NCBI GenBank assembly: GCA_032622095.1
Contig: CP136061.1
Span: forward strand, 192,146,369-192,210,368
Direction: 5' to 3'
From: Siphonodentalium dalli
Taxonomy: Eukaryota; Mollusca; Scaphopoda; Gadilida; Siphonodentaliidae
Length of the DNA stretch: 64,000 bases
The notes below the pieces were generated by a model. That model was not told the DNA's origin and made no database searches. It was given only the letters and a program-made list of their open reading frames with translations. Positions 45,519-55,702 of this stretch are shown here, one piece after another. Each line of letters starts with the position of its first letter. The stretch's first letter is position 1. A program made the translations under genes and the position numbers.

Positions 45519-45952
45519 AACAGTATTCAGGCCTGACAATTTTAGAGTATTCACTGAGTTCCAAACTTAAATATACTTAATATTATTAATAATATATATA
45601 TATAAGTTAATAGTAACTTAGTGCTCTCAAGTGTTACTAATAGAACGATTATTGATTTCGGAAAAGATTCCCAACAATGACTGTTGTTTGGCTTTGCGAC
45701 AGAGTGAAATTGCCATCAGTATATGCACTGTTGCAGATTTCGGCCTGGTTCCGCACCCATAACTATTATTAGGCCTTCACGATTTTTGGGCTCCTGAGAG
45801 TACTGTTGCTGGTGGTGGAAAGTATTCAGGCCAGTCAGTTGTGTGAATAACTACATTTGTATTTTAGTTACACATGTACATGTAGCTGGAAATAATTCAG
45901 CTTTACCTCATGCGGTGATGTCTTGTATTATTCACATGTTATGCATTTTCAT

Positions 45953-47036
45953 ATAACTGTTATACTCATCATGTATGCTTATGAATGCTATCAGACTTTT
46001 CATGTTTGAGGATTTGTTAGTTGTCTAGATTCCTCTACGTTGATAAAGTTGCTTTATCCCATATGTTTGATATGAATATTACCGCTAAGCATAGCAGTTA
46101 TGCAGTGCTGTCTCCATACTGCTAGTAACCTTTCCCTCTTACTGCTGTAAGAGTTTTCAATCATAAATTTGGCTTGTTCTGGTTGCCAAGCCTTGCAGTT
46201 TAATCTGCAATTTTTGGCATGCTCAGTTATAGTGCCCGTATTACTGTTTGCACACCACCTGTTTCCACTTTTAATTATTTACTATTGTGTAAATTCACAG
46301 AGCATATTGAACAAAATGACAATTTTGTTATCAGAATTCAACAAGTTATCATTAGGTTTAAGTATCTCTTGCTGCTGGCAGGACCATGGTTATCATGTTA
46401 AAGCTATCCCTTCACAGGCATTCTTCAGATTCGGGTGGGGGAAGGCATCTCCTTTACTATAGCATATGAATATGGATAGTAACCTCATTGCCTTGTGGCG
46501 GTTATTGCCCCCACCTTATTGACAATCAGTATTTGGTTGTGTTTATTAATAAACAGCCCATTTGAATATGAACCAGTGTTAAGTTGTCATTGAACAAGTT
46601 TTCCTTGAGTCCCCCCTTAACTCCTGGTATACAGGCTTATCGATTCTAGGAGCATAAAGAAGTTTTTAATAAAGATATAATACTGCTCTCTGTTAGTGCC
46701 TTTGTGTTATCAAATTTAACAATAGGTGGTTACCTGGTAAAGTAGGTCTCTTTCTACACCTTCACAGCATGTCTAAGTTCAGCATTGCCACTATACAAGA
46801 TATGTTTTAAATTCATGGTGTAATACATAGAGCGAATTTTAGTATATTTTTTACCATGGTCTGTATACAGGCACTATGTTGATCTATGACCATTAACCAA
46901 TGGGCTGTCATCAGATGATTATTGGTTCCAATGCCGATTGACAGCTCATCACTAGCCTTTTATGTTGAAAACGAAATCATGAAAATAGATAAGGAAACGT
47001 CTAATAATATATGTTTCATATTTTCATTGGGATTAA
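45953..47036 (+). other. Intron between exons A and B, copy 2, gene-free part
   Basis: Counterpart of 20389-21489. A 17-base word near 20968 (TTCACGTTAATTATTGG region) is missing here around 46536. No gene is seen. Confidence 0.55.
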
Positions 47037-47144
47037 CCCTTTCAGTGCCAAGTCCGATTTTTGTATCAACCACCAGATAATAATATAATATTCTATTGTA
47101 TACTTTTATAACTGAACAGGAGAATCCATTTTGTAAAGGAAGGG
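47037..47144. mobile_element. piggyBac-like MITE, short form, copy 2
   Basis: Counterpart of 21490-21598, flanked by TTAA (47033-47036 and 47145-47148). Confidence 0.6.
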
Positions 47145-47167
47145 TTAAAAGGGCAGGCCTGTTTTAA

Positions 47168-47366
47168 CCCTTTCAGTGCCAAGTCCGATTTTTGTATCAA
47201 CCCATATTTCCTCGATCATTTTTCAAATTTATTGATTATAATAATTTGATACATTGATGGAAAAGAGCTCTTTCCATCAATGTATCAAATTATTATAATC
47301 AATAAATTTGAAAAATGATCGAGGAAATATGGGTTGATACAAAAATCGGACTTGGCACTGATAGGG
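47168..47366. mobile_element. piggyBac-like palindromic MITE, copy 2
   Basis: Counterpart of 21622-21820, again 199 bp with TTAA flanks. The arms are slightly better matched here (GATACATTGATGG pairs fully with CCATCAATGTATC). It ends 66 bases before exon B of copy 2. Confidence 0.8.
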
Positions 47367-47432
47367 TTAAAATACCAGTACTGTACTCAAAAGTACTGCA
47401 TGATAAAAAGTCAACATTTTTTTCTTTTGCAG

Positions 47433-47501
47433 GTTGTCATGACGTAAACAATACAGACCTGTCATCATATTGCAAGAATGCCACAGACTTCACCAATGAA
47501 T
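47433..47501 (+). CDS. CD164: CD164-like sialomucin, Cys-rich exon B, copy 2
   Basis: Counterpart of 21887-21955 with the same splice sites and phases. It encodes C-HDVNNTDLSSY-C-KNATDFTNE-C. Isoleucine becomes serine and lysine becomes asparagine; the latter creates an N-A-T sequon absent from copy 1, so this version could carry one extra N-glycan. The adjacent piggyBac-like MITE ends 66 bases upstream, as in copy 1. Confidence 0.82.
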
Positions 47502-48013
47502 GTGAGTATGTTTATTTTACAGGTCCAGACTCGGCTAATGGAGGAATTAGTTTGGATTTGTGTGCTATTTTCGTTATAGAGAATTCTTCTACATATTTTT
47601 ACTCAGCTACTAACACTTTCATATCAACAGTCAATTGACCGACCTTGCTGCTATGTGGGTAATGTGTACAACAAGTACATTTCTATAAATCATATATCTG
47701 TGTAACAGAATTAGGCAAGACATTTATTGGTTAAATATGACCAAAAAAATTGCCTACGAAAACTGTTTGAAACATAAAATTATGCCTTTGATGACAGGAT
47801 AACATTGAAGTGTGATGAAAATGTGATGAAATGCCTGCAGTATATTTGGCATTAATTATTCCATTAGCAACTGTAAGTAATAATTATCCGATTCATATAA
47901 CAGTTAACCAATGGCTGGCTCTGTGATGCTTTTAAACATTACACTATTATCCCAGTCTTTTGTTCAAGTCAAACAATGAACCAGCTTGTAGAAAGGACGC
48001 TGCTGTAGTTATA
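47502..48013 (+). other. Intron between exons B and C, copy 2, first part
   Basis: Near-identical to 21956-22467. Nothing further is seen. Confidence 0.6.
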
Positions 48014-48155
48014 CCCCCGCAATGTGTTTTGTGGGGGTGGGGGGTATATTGGAATCAGCTTGTCCATGTCCATGTTATCCCCCGTTTTCGACTTAGAAAT
48101 TTGTATTCAGTGGGGTATACCAAAGTGCCACCTTGTGGGACAGGCCCATCTCTAG
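48014..48155 (+). mobile_element. Short CCCCCGCAA...CTCTAG element, copy 2
   Basis: Counterpart of 22468-22609 with one substitution in the G run (GGGGTGGGGGG). The insertion predates the duplication. Confidence 0.7.
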
Positions 48156-48490
48156 TTTGATCAGAACATGCTTTGGTACTGATCAGTATGACTTGTACAT
48201 GTTTCTCACCTGAGTGATATTTTCTGCCTTCATGATTGAAGTTTACTTCTATGTCTCTATTATGCCAAAAATATTATTTAAGTTTAAATTAAAAATTCCA
48301 CAGCTCTGTACTCCACAATTTGTGTGTAAACAGGTGAAATAACATGTCTACTTCAGATTTTGGAAACCCACAGCAAGTGTTGCAAATATTTTGTGAGAAA
48401 CTTAGATGCTTTGAAACATGTATGAAGCAGGATATCCAAATAAATACATGATGCTTGTGGTGACTTTAATCTCTTTTTCTATTGTTGCAG

Positions 48491-48517
48491 GTGCACTACC
48501 TGTGATACCCACTCCAG
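48491..48517 (+). CDS. CD164: CD164-like sialomucin, 27-nt exon C, copy 2
   Basis: Counterpart of 22945-22971, with TTGTTGCAG acceptor and GTAAGT donor, phase 1-1. It encodes ALPVIPTP, and its last G joins CA of exon D to give alanine, leading into ASTTTTVAPT. Two threonines of copy 1 become Ile-Pro. The join to exon D is in frame by inspection. Confidence 0.78.
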
Positions 48518-48795
48518 GTAAGTTTCAAATTAATACAGCAGACTTGCAGATCGAGGTAAACTGAACGTTCCCGTTCACCTGGAAGACTTAAATTGAAAAA
48601 CAATTAAGAAATGGATGATAATTTGCTTGTGTTCCATGGAGTATTGATGCATTTAGTCTGAAATTTTGTGTGGGATGCGAAAAATGTCAGACCAACTTAC
48701 ATCCATAGTCCATGGAACACAATAAAATTGACATCCATTTCTTATTTACTTGTGAATTAAAACAACATTTAGCACCTGTTTTGAAAGAATTTTAT

Positions 48796-49290
48796 GTGCA
48801 CCCATACCATGGTATGGTACACATAGTGTCGACGTCTGGATTAACCACTCGTCATTGGTCTGTCTGTCTGTCTTTAGACACTTTACGCATGGTGTGATAA
48901 CTGAAATATTTTCTATCCGATCTGAACCAAATTTTGTATATGAGTTCCCCAGCCCAAAATACAGATAGAGTTTGACGTGATTTTTTTTTTTACGGAGTTA
49001 TGTTCCTTTTTGGACTTAGAATTTACGATTTTGCTGTGATGACTCAAAAATTGTTTGTCCGATCGTAACCAAATTTGGCTTGTGAATTTCTCAGCCCACA
49101 ATACAGATCGAGTTTTTGTTACGGAGTTTTGGCTCTTTGACATAGAATTCACGCATGCTGCGATAAATCAACCATTTTTTGTTTGATCGGAACCAAATTT
49201 GACTTATGCTCAGCCCAAATACAGATCGAGTTCAAATATGGGTTTGATCCAATTTTTTATACCAGAGCTATGGCCCTTTTTCAGCTAGGA
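48796..49290 (+). repeat. Tandem about 130-bp repeat element, copy 2, fuller form
   Basis: Same element as 23250-23612 but continuing through a third unit (GATCGGAACCAAATTTGAC, CAGCCCAAATACAGATCGAG) to about 49290. The end of the shared sequence at 49157 therefore falls inside this array, so the duplication breakpoint may have used tandem-repeat homology. Confidence 0.6.
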
Positions 49291-49782
49291 ATTATCCAGT
49301 TTTGAGATTTCCTGATGATAACCCAAGTAACTTGCAATTAATTTATACAGTCTTCACTGTGAGAGATAAGAGACAATGGCAATTATAATGAAAATGAATT
49401 TATGACTCAGTCATAAATTCATTATCATTATAATCACCATGTTGTTTGCGTGGATTTTAATGCAATTGAGAGGTTGATAATATTATTTAATTTTTTGTCC
49501 CTTTCGGTAACAAGAAATGATAGGATAATAATTATAATTTCACACAAAACTCCAATCACCATGTAGCTTATAGCCTTGGCTCTATGAGAGGCGGCTTCAT
49601 TTGTATCATAAAATATGTTATATTTTTAATTGCATAGTATAGCATCATTCCCCCATATATATTAAGAGATATGGTCGTCAGCTTTAACTTGGTTTTGAAC
49701 CAATGACTCATCTCAGCCCAATTTTCTATTGATAAACAGACATGACAATTCTCAGATATAGAAAATTAATTATGGGTTGTTG
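49291..49782 (+). other. Intron between exons C and D, first part
   Basis: Single-copy sequence beyond the duplication. It contains the hairpin at 49382-49434 and is otherwise AT-rich and featureless. Confidence 0.55.
49382..49434. repeat. 26-bp-arm hairpin
   Basis: ATTATAATG(A)AAATGAATTT-ATGACT pairs with its complement ending ATTATAAT around a single C, with one mismatch (AATGAAAATG against CATTATCATT). Confidence 0.75.
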
Positions 49783-50030
49783 CCTTTCTAAATGAAAATA
49801 ATCATTACATTTCATGAATCAAGAATAACTAACTCTCCTTTCATGATCTTGAGATATTATATCATGGATATATGAACTGCACTTTTGAAAAATATATGTT
49901 TCAGAAGTTCTTGGTACCTGAAGACAGTGAAATTTTTAAGATTTGTCATGCCATAAAAGTGAAGTAAATGAGTTATAATATCCAATGGGTCGATGGTTCT
50001 TAAATATTTTGTCTCAATAATCGCTCATAC
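49783..50030 (+). repeat. Diverged copy of 3555-3815
   Basis: Shares GTTGCCTTTCTAAATGAAAA-type, ATATGAACTGCACTTTTGAA, CATGCCATAAAAGT and GGTTCTTAAATATT words in order. It shows that the 3.5-kb sequence is a dispersed repeat rather than unique DNA. Confidence 0.7.
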
Positions 50031-50119
50031 AAATTTCACATTTCAAATGTGAATCCATCAGCATGCCATATAGCCCACATTTATTGGAGAATTGTTTTGA
50101 AACTTTATAGGCTTATTTA

Positions 50120-50560
50120 GAATCACCTCTAAATGGGAGCTATCAAATTTGAACCATTTTCGATGAAAAACATGGACGCCGGCAGCCATCTTGGATTTTA
50201 CTCTTTGCATGACTAAATCCTTTTGCACACCATACAGCGCATATCCCTTATCGGATCATCACCAAACTTCATATGGATCCTAGGGGCGACCTGTAGACAG
50301 GTGCTTACCATTTTTTCCAAATTCTGTTAAAAACATGGCTTGGATTTTACTCTTTGTACGACTAAATCCTTTAGCACACCTTACAGGTTTCATTTCTCCT
50401 CCAATCGTCACCAAAATTCTTTCGGGTGACCACTAGATGGGAGCCTCTCTTGTTTCCCGAAATTCATAAAAAAAACAACATAGCTGCCAATAATTCTTTT
50501 GTGATAGATCCACTCTTTCAGGCAAAAAAAAACTTGATGTCCGCCATCTTCCAATGCGAA
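50120..50560 (+). repeat. Tandem about 150-bp repeat before exon D
   Basis: CTTGGATTTTACTCTTTG(C/T)A(T/C)GACTAAATCC occurs near 50190 and 50339, and GGGAGC, ATCATCACCAAACTT/ATCGTCACCAAAATT and CCGCCATCTT words recur at matching positions. Two to three diverged units are present. Confidence 0.65.
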
Positions 50561-50825
50561 CCCCTTGTTAAATTATATTGAATAATAAAATTTGATTTAA
50601 AGATAACCTGTTAACCTGAACATTACAGAAGACATCTTTGACTCAAATTAATTATTTGTCTATATATCATAAATAGATGTATAAGATCATTATTATTACC
50701 AGGAATTTATTGAAATGTGCATACAGTCTCCCTTAATCGCTCCAGGGACTAATGTATGACATTATCCCGTCTCTATGTTGAGCTACAGAATCATTTACAC
50801 TTTCTTTATGTTTGTGTATTACCAG

Positions 50826-51067
50826 CATCGACAACCACAACAGTTGCTCCTACATCAACAACAACATCAACACTCAGCACAACTAATTCATCATCGACCT
50901 TGCCGCCAACAAAATCACCTTCAACTGGCTCCGATTCTACCAGCCACTTCGATGCAGCTTCATTTATAGGAGGAATGGTGTTTATTCTGGGACTGGTTGG
51001 AATCTTCTTCATTGTTTACAAAGTCTGGTGGAAACCAAGAAAGGACAGGCGGTACCATTCTTTGTAG
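50826..51067 (+). CDS. CD164: CD164-like sialomucin, terminal exon D (mucin stalk, TM, tail)
   Basis: The last coding exon starts after TGTGTATTACCAG in phase 1 and ends with TAG at 51065-51067, encoding about 80 residues. First comes a Ser/Thr/Pro-rich stalk of about 43 residues (STTTTVAPTSTTTSTLSTTN...), a dense O-glycosylation platform. Then SHFDAASFIGGM leads into a membrane span (GGMVFILGLVGIFFIVYKVW) and a basic tail, KPRKDRRYHSL. The FDAASFIGG word, single TM and C-terminal YHxL are the hallmarks of CD164/endolyn; YHSL is a YxxL-type endosome/lysosome sorting signal at the extreme C terminus. The family acts as an adhesion and lysosomal-membrane sialomucin. Exon D is outside the duplication and single. 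Confidence 0.9.
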
Positions 51068-52061
51068 GTTTTAGAATATACTAAATTACCCAATTAATGA
51101 GACAAATTGATTGCTCATGTGCTCAGATCTGCAGAAATTATTTTGAAATTATTTTAAAGCCACATGACTGTTTGCACTATAAATAGACCTTATAATATTT
51201 GCTTTTGAATTTTTCCCGGCATCGAAATAGGTCGATAACTACCTGAAATAACTTTCGACAAGCATTATATGAAAGACACATTAAAGTTTAAAAAAATTCC
51301 ACTTCAAACACAATGTTCGGGTTCGGAACTCTTGTCACTCAGGCCATTTGAATGCATTGAAATTCCGGAATCTGAAACGGATTATTACATGACTGATAAT
51401 GTATATTGCGTTATCTTAACATGTTGCTATTTCAAAGCTTCACGCATTCACTGCTTTATCTTCATTTTACTCATCCATATTATGTTATGTAGTACCATAA
51501 AAGTTACATACGGGCGACAATAAAGATTAGGAATCCTTCTGTACTTGTATTACCTGACGTCTGCTTATATTTCCTGAATACCCCACCTCTATAGATGATC
51601 AATAGACCAGTCCAATCTATACATTTATAACTGGGTGGGAGAATCCATTTAATGAAGAAAGGATTATTGATAGGGTTGACCACATTGGCCCTGAAATAAT
51701 TCAGTCATAATACCAGTGTCATGGATTTCTTGTCAACTACAGGACAGTTATTGTCAATTTTCTGTGGAAATTTATCTTTAGTTTAAAGATGAAATATAAC
51801 AGGTGTGCAAGTTTTCAGCTAATTATCGGATTTCAGTTAATTAAACTTCCAAATTGAGTTAATTTTCTCCTAAACTGTATGGACGTTTTAGAAAACTGGT
51901 CATTTTCAGCTAATTTGGCTGAAGATTTTTCACTTGTCTGAGTATTCTAAACAAGAGACCCTCAAACCTGCTTTATATTTAGAAACTCATTTCCATCGGT
52001 TATAAAACTTTCACAGCAGTGTTTCTGCTGGTGTTAAGGGAATGGTACCCCTATACCACTA
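51068..52061 (+). other. Probable 3' UTR and downstream flank of the CD164-like gene
   Basis: Follows the stop codon without repeats for about 450 bases to an AATAAA. 51600-51690 resembles part of the short piggyBac-like MITE (TATAACTG, GGAGAATCCATTT, TGATAGGGTT words). No coding is seen; the 84-residue frame inside has no family features. Confidence 0.55.
51519..51524 (+). promoter_or_regulatory. Candidate polyadenylation signal AATAAA
   Basis: First AATAAA after the stop codon, in GCGACAATAAAGATTAGG, giving a 3' UTR of about 470 bases. Not proven; other signals further downstream are possible. Confidence 0.45.
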
Positions 52062-52986
52062 GGGGAAATCTCAGTCCATCAACAAACTATGAACATCTAA
52101 TTAATAGTATTTAGTAAATCAGTAAATAATTGAAGCCAAGTTCTGAATATCTAGAGTAATATAAGTAGATAAATTCAAGGATCATAATTGTATTTTATTT
52201 TTGACAATTTGAAGGGTTAATGTAAGGATGTTGTCATTTGGCTTTGCATATAAACATTGATATTGTATAGGTACCGTAAACTTTGTGACAAAACATCAGT
52301 TATATTTTCGTTGGTAAAATAAATGTACTGACAATTTTTCATATTTTTCATACGGACATCAACAACGGTAGAGGAAATTGTTAAAATTCGCAATTTATTT
52401 TGATATTGGACATTCATGAGAACATGTTATATACCACGAAATATTCCTGATCATCCTTCAGTGGCTAACATGGACTCATCTGCATAATCGTAAATAAAAC
52501 CAATCAGAACAGAGTGTTAGTCAGTAATCATGACGTAACAGACAGAATCAACCCTGTGGCTTTTAGCAATGTCCGCTTCGATATCTTTCAGAATAAGCAA
52601 TAGTTGATCAATACTGATCAGCGTTGGCAGGTAAATAAAATGTTCTTTATTTATTACTCCCTGTTGGCTTTATCTAGTGGTATATACAGTAATGCCCTAA
52701 TTAATCGACTCCTTTAACCACAGCAGAATTATGGGTAACTTTTCAGGATTTAGTCGGAAATATGGCTTGTTGCCATTCATCGGAAAGCTCTCCCCGAGAC
52801 CTTTCCGATGAATGGCAACAAGCCATATTTCCGACTAAATCCTGAAAAGTTACCCATAATTCTGCTGTGGTTAAAGTAGTTGATTAATTAGGGCATTACT
52901 GTAGGCATGTGTTGTAGTCAGTAATCTGTGGATCGGGTAGGAGATTATGTCGGAAGGGAAAGTTTGGTGAGGGGGAAGGTACCCTA
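52062..52986 (+). repeat. Dispersed repeat, second full copy
   Basis: Diverged copy of 43600-44342, interrupted by the MITE at 52687-52901. It runs unbroken across the position where copies 1 and 2 part. Confidence 0.75.
52687..52901. mobile_element. 215-bp palindromic MITE, TA target, CAGTAATGCCC ends
   Basis: Flanked by TA (52685-52686 and 52902-52903). Arms of about 100 bases, starting CAGTAATGCCCTAATTAATC, pair almost perfectly around a 13-base loop. The TA target and CAGT start fit the mariner/Tc1 group. The related repeat at 43600 lacks it, giving an approximate empty site. Confidence 0.8.
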
Positions 52987-53100
52987 TAGTGGAAACTTCG
53001 ATAAATGTATACATTGGAAGTGTCTATTATTCAACTAGTTCAGGTAATAAGAGAAGATGAAAAGATAATACAAGAGCAGAAGGATTCATATTCTTTTGTG

Positions 53101-53171
53101 GGAAATGTTCAGATAATAAGTTCAACAAACGACCTATGGTCGTTTGTTGAACTTATTATCTGAACATTTCC
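53101..53171. repeat. Perfect 34-bp-arm palindrome
   Basis: GGAAATGTTCAGATAATAAG... to CGACC pairs exactly with GGTCG...CATTTCC around TAT. Confidence 0.88.
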
Positions 53172-53999
53172 TAAGGGAACTAACTACTTGTCGAGTATTT
53201 AATTAATAAAGCGTTAAAACAATTGATAAGCAACTTCAACATGCAAATGAGCCTTATGTAATAGGACTACAGATTTGAGTATGTTTAAAAATTCCCAGTT
53301 GTAATCATTCCAAAAATGTTTTAGTTTTTTGTATAATACATATAATTATATTCATACAATGTATTGTTGACTTGAAAAGCTGCCGGAAAAAAATAGTACT
53401 GGTGATAGTAACCAAAGACCAAATTATTGATATAAAATTGATATAAAATGGATTTAATGAAATGATTCGTAACTTTCTTCTGGGTCAATAGAATAGGGGT
53501 AGAGGATAGTCTTGCTCAAAGTAGTTATTTTTATAAATTTTATATCCAAATTTACAGTATGCAAATTGGGATAAATTTTTGCAAGTCATTTTCCAGATGG
53601 GTGAACTAAGTTTCAAGAAACATTAATTTAAAGTATTATTGTTTTTGAATAACTTTTGTTCAATTTTGATGAGTTTGAGTAATTTTCTTATGTTGTAGCG
53701 ACATAGTCCACTTATTTTTGGGATATGAAAGACACCACAATGGCAGTGGTCGATCGTTTACTCTTTTGTGCAATGAATTTGCAAAAAGTATTTTGATAAT
53801 TACTCATCAATGAGTATTTAGTATAGAATGGGTTAATTTGTTTAGGACTGCTGGACATCCTGTTGGTCTGATACTTGGATCAGTGTGATTATGATCAGTT
53901 CACGGACAATCATAGAGTTTTCAAATTCATTATGGATATGTGGACAGATATCGGGGAGACGTTACAAACATTCCATTTACACTTCAGCATCACTCTCCT
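53172..53999. other. Gene-free stretch
   Basis: AT-rich sequence. The 53500-53570 part (TTGCTCAAAGTAGTTATTTT) echoes a word at 370-390 (TTGCTCAAATTAGTTATTTT), so it is a possible repeat relic. Confidence 0.5.
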
Positions 54000-54358
54000 C
54001 AAGCCTGCAAATAGCATGTCTGTCATATGCAGAATGAGGTCCCCAGAGGGTGAATTTAGTGACGCTATCCCGCATAGCGGGCTAGCATCCCTAGTTGAAG
54101 TTGGTGATGTTCACACATTGGGCACCTCAATTATGAATTTTATCTTCTGCAAATTAGGGGATATAGAAACTTCCTAGAAGTGAAATGTAACTAAAAACAA
54201 TCTTAATTTGATGCTATAATAGATACTTCCCAGAAGATGAAGCCTAAGCAGAATGAGGTCTCCAGAGGGTGAATTTGGTGATGCTAGCCCACTTTGCGAG
54301 ATAGCATCACTAAATTCACCCTCTGGGGACATCATTCTGCAAATGACAGACACGCTTG
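54000..54358. mobile_element. Nested-palindrome MITE, member 1
   Basis: Ends CAAGCCTGCAAATAG and CGCTTG are flanked by an 8-bp target duplication (ACTCTCCT / ACTCTCCA, one mismatch). Inward lie TGTCTGTCAT and GCAGAATGAGG. Each half has CCAGAGGGTGAATTT words; on the right half these pair with AAATTCACCCTCTGG to form a hairpin, and the two halves are inverted to each other. The 8-bp target size fits hAT-type elements. Confidence 0.78.
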
Positions 54359-54911
54359 ACTCTCCAGACTCTGCATTTTGTAATTGGCACATAGCCAACA
54401 CAGACTTCCTTGACATGGGGCAGAATTTAATATGGAATGTAAAAAGCTGTATTTTTGGTAAAAAAAAAAAAATGTTCCTTATCTTGCTGTTTTATGAGAA
54501 TAGTAATAAAGCCCCCAACAGTGATTTCAGAAACATTTTACCTGGGAAGTAAAATTTCAATATAGCTTCTTGAATTTTAATACTACATGTACACAAATTT
54601 TATCCTGTACATGTATCAGACATAACAATCAATCATTTATTTAAAAAAAATTTAGTTCATTATAAGTAATCATCACAAATTCAGCAAATAATAATAATAA
54701 TAATCACTAATTGAGCTTGATTGTGAATTAAGATTATACCAAAATTACTTCTCAACCAATGGAACTTATTTTCATTGTTTAACAGTAAATCGCACACACA
54801 AGGCTTTTCACAGACTTGGGCCTGTAGGCCCTTTGAAAATGCAAAGCCTGACTGGTAATCTCATACATATTATTTTTGAACCCTTTCATGACAGGAGCTG
54901 TGATTATAGAT
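54359..54911. other. Gene-free stretch
   Basis: AT-rich with an A12 run near 54460 and an AATAATAATAAT microsatellite near 54688. No gene is seen. Confidence 0.5.
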
Positions 54912-54991
54912 ACTGTGTCAGTGCATTCTCTTGTATATGCAAGTCTCCCATAGGGAGACTCTCATATATAAGAGAATGCATTGGCACAGGG
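54912..54991. repeat. Palindrome of the GCATTCTCTTATAT family, member 2
   Basis: CTGTGTCAGTGCATTCTCTT pairs with AAGAGAATGCATTGGCACAG around AAGTCTCCCATAGGGAGACT. Ends resemble CCCTGTGCCAATGCATTCTC of member 3. Confidence 0.75.
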
Positions 54992-55624
54992 TTTTAAAGT
55001 GATTCGTGATCTTCAGCATTTAGCATAATAATTTATTGCTTTCGTCTCAGTTAGGTTATCATTCAAAGTAGCTTGATTATCCTCTTTGCTGCTAAATGAC
55101 CTTATGACGTTGTGTGCTGGGCTGTTGACGCTATTGCCATTTTCCAGTGGAAAAATATAACTGGAACATCACAAGAACCATAAAACTGATTCAGTTGAAG
55201 GCTATTATCATTCACAGTTGTGGAACATCATACACTGTTTGAAACTTCGAGATACAGTTATTCCAATGCAGCAATCTCTGAGATCCAGTTATGAATAATG
55301 GCCTACTGCTTGTACCTACGGACCTTATAGCACACAACGTGCACTTTTACATTCATAATAGTTACGGACGTCATAGCAGCGAAGAGGTTAATTAATACAC
55401 GAAATACCTATATACGCAGTCTGAGTGTCAAAGAAAACTACTTGAAATCAGTTGAAACCATAGAATTTATCACCCAAGAAGAAATCACGGCACACTTCTT
55501 TTCTTTGGCTTGGAACAATACAGAGCATTCTATGCTAGTCATTTTCTGATATGGTAAAAATAAGTTTGACAGCTTTGTTAAGTCTTTAATCCTTCCACTG
55601 GAGCTTCCTAAAATTTTGCGAAAA
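54992..55624. other. Gene-free stretch
   Basis: No coding or repeat structure is supported. Confidence 0.5.
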
Positions 55625-55702
55625 CCCTGTGCCAATGCATTCTCTAATATATGCGAGTCTCCCATAGGGAGCCTCGCATATAAAAGACAATACAGTGGCC
55701 TC
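55625..55702. repeat. Palindrome of the GCATTCTCTTATAT family, member 3
   Basis: CCCTGTGCCAATGCATTCTC faces a decayed right arm (GCATATAAAAGACAATACAG) around CTCCCATAGGGAG. The left end (CCC then GTGCCA) resembles piggyBac-like ends in this window. Confidence 0.7.

Larger units (their letters stand above)
43793..45952. other. 2.2-kb segment present only in copy 2
   Basis: It replaces 14022-20388 of copy 1. Its left part belongs to the dispersed repeat above, which runs without a break across 43792/43793, so copy 2 keeps the older arrangement on this side. It contains the tyrosine-recombinase pseudogene and a short palindromic repeat. 45519-45952 is AT-rich and featureless. Confidence 0.75.
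23613..49157 (+). repeat. Segmental duplication, copy 2
   Basis: The part 29579-49157 is the direct counterpart of 1-23612. The 23613-29578 part is inferred to correspond to sequence upstream of base 1, because matching ends at 23612 and 49157 and a tandem junction would then fall at 23612/23613. The implied unit is about 25.5 kb. Copy-specific inserts are 30362-31959, 32616-33385 and 43793-45952. The 5' limit is an inference; the 3' limit is seen directly. Confidence 0.85.

Noticed and set aside
54174-54552. Frames with the shared peptide MRSPEGEF on both strands, recurring near 57557 and 58829
   Set aside because: The shared peptide is the translation of the palindromic MITE arm, not a protein repeat.
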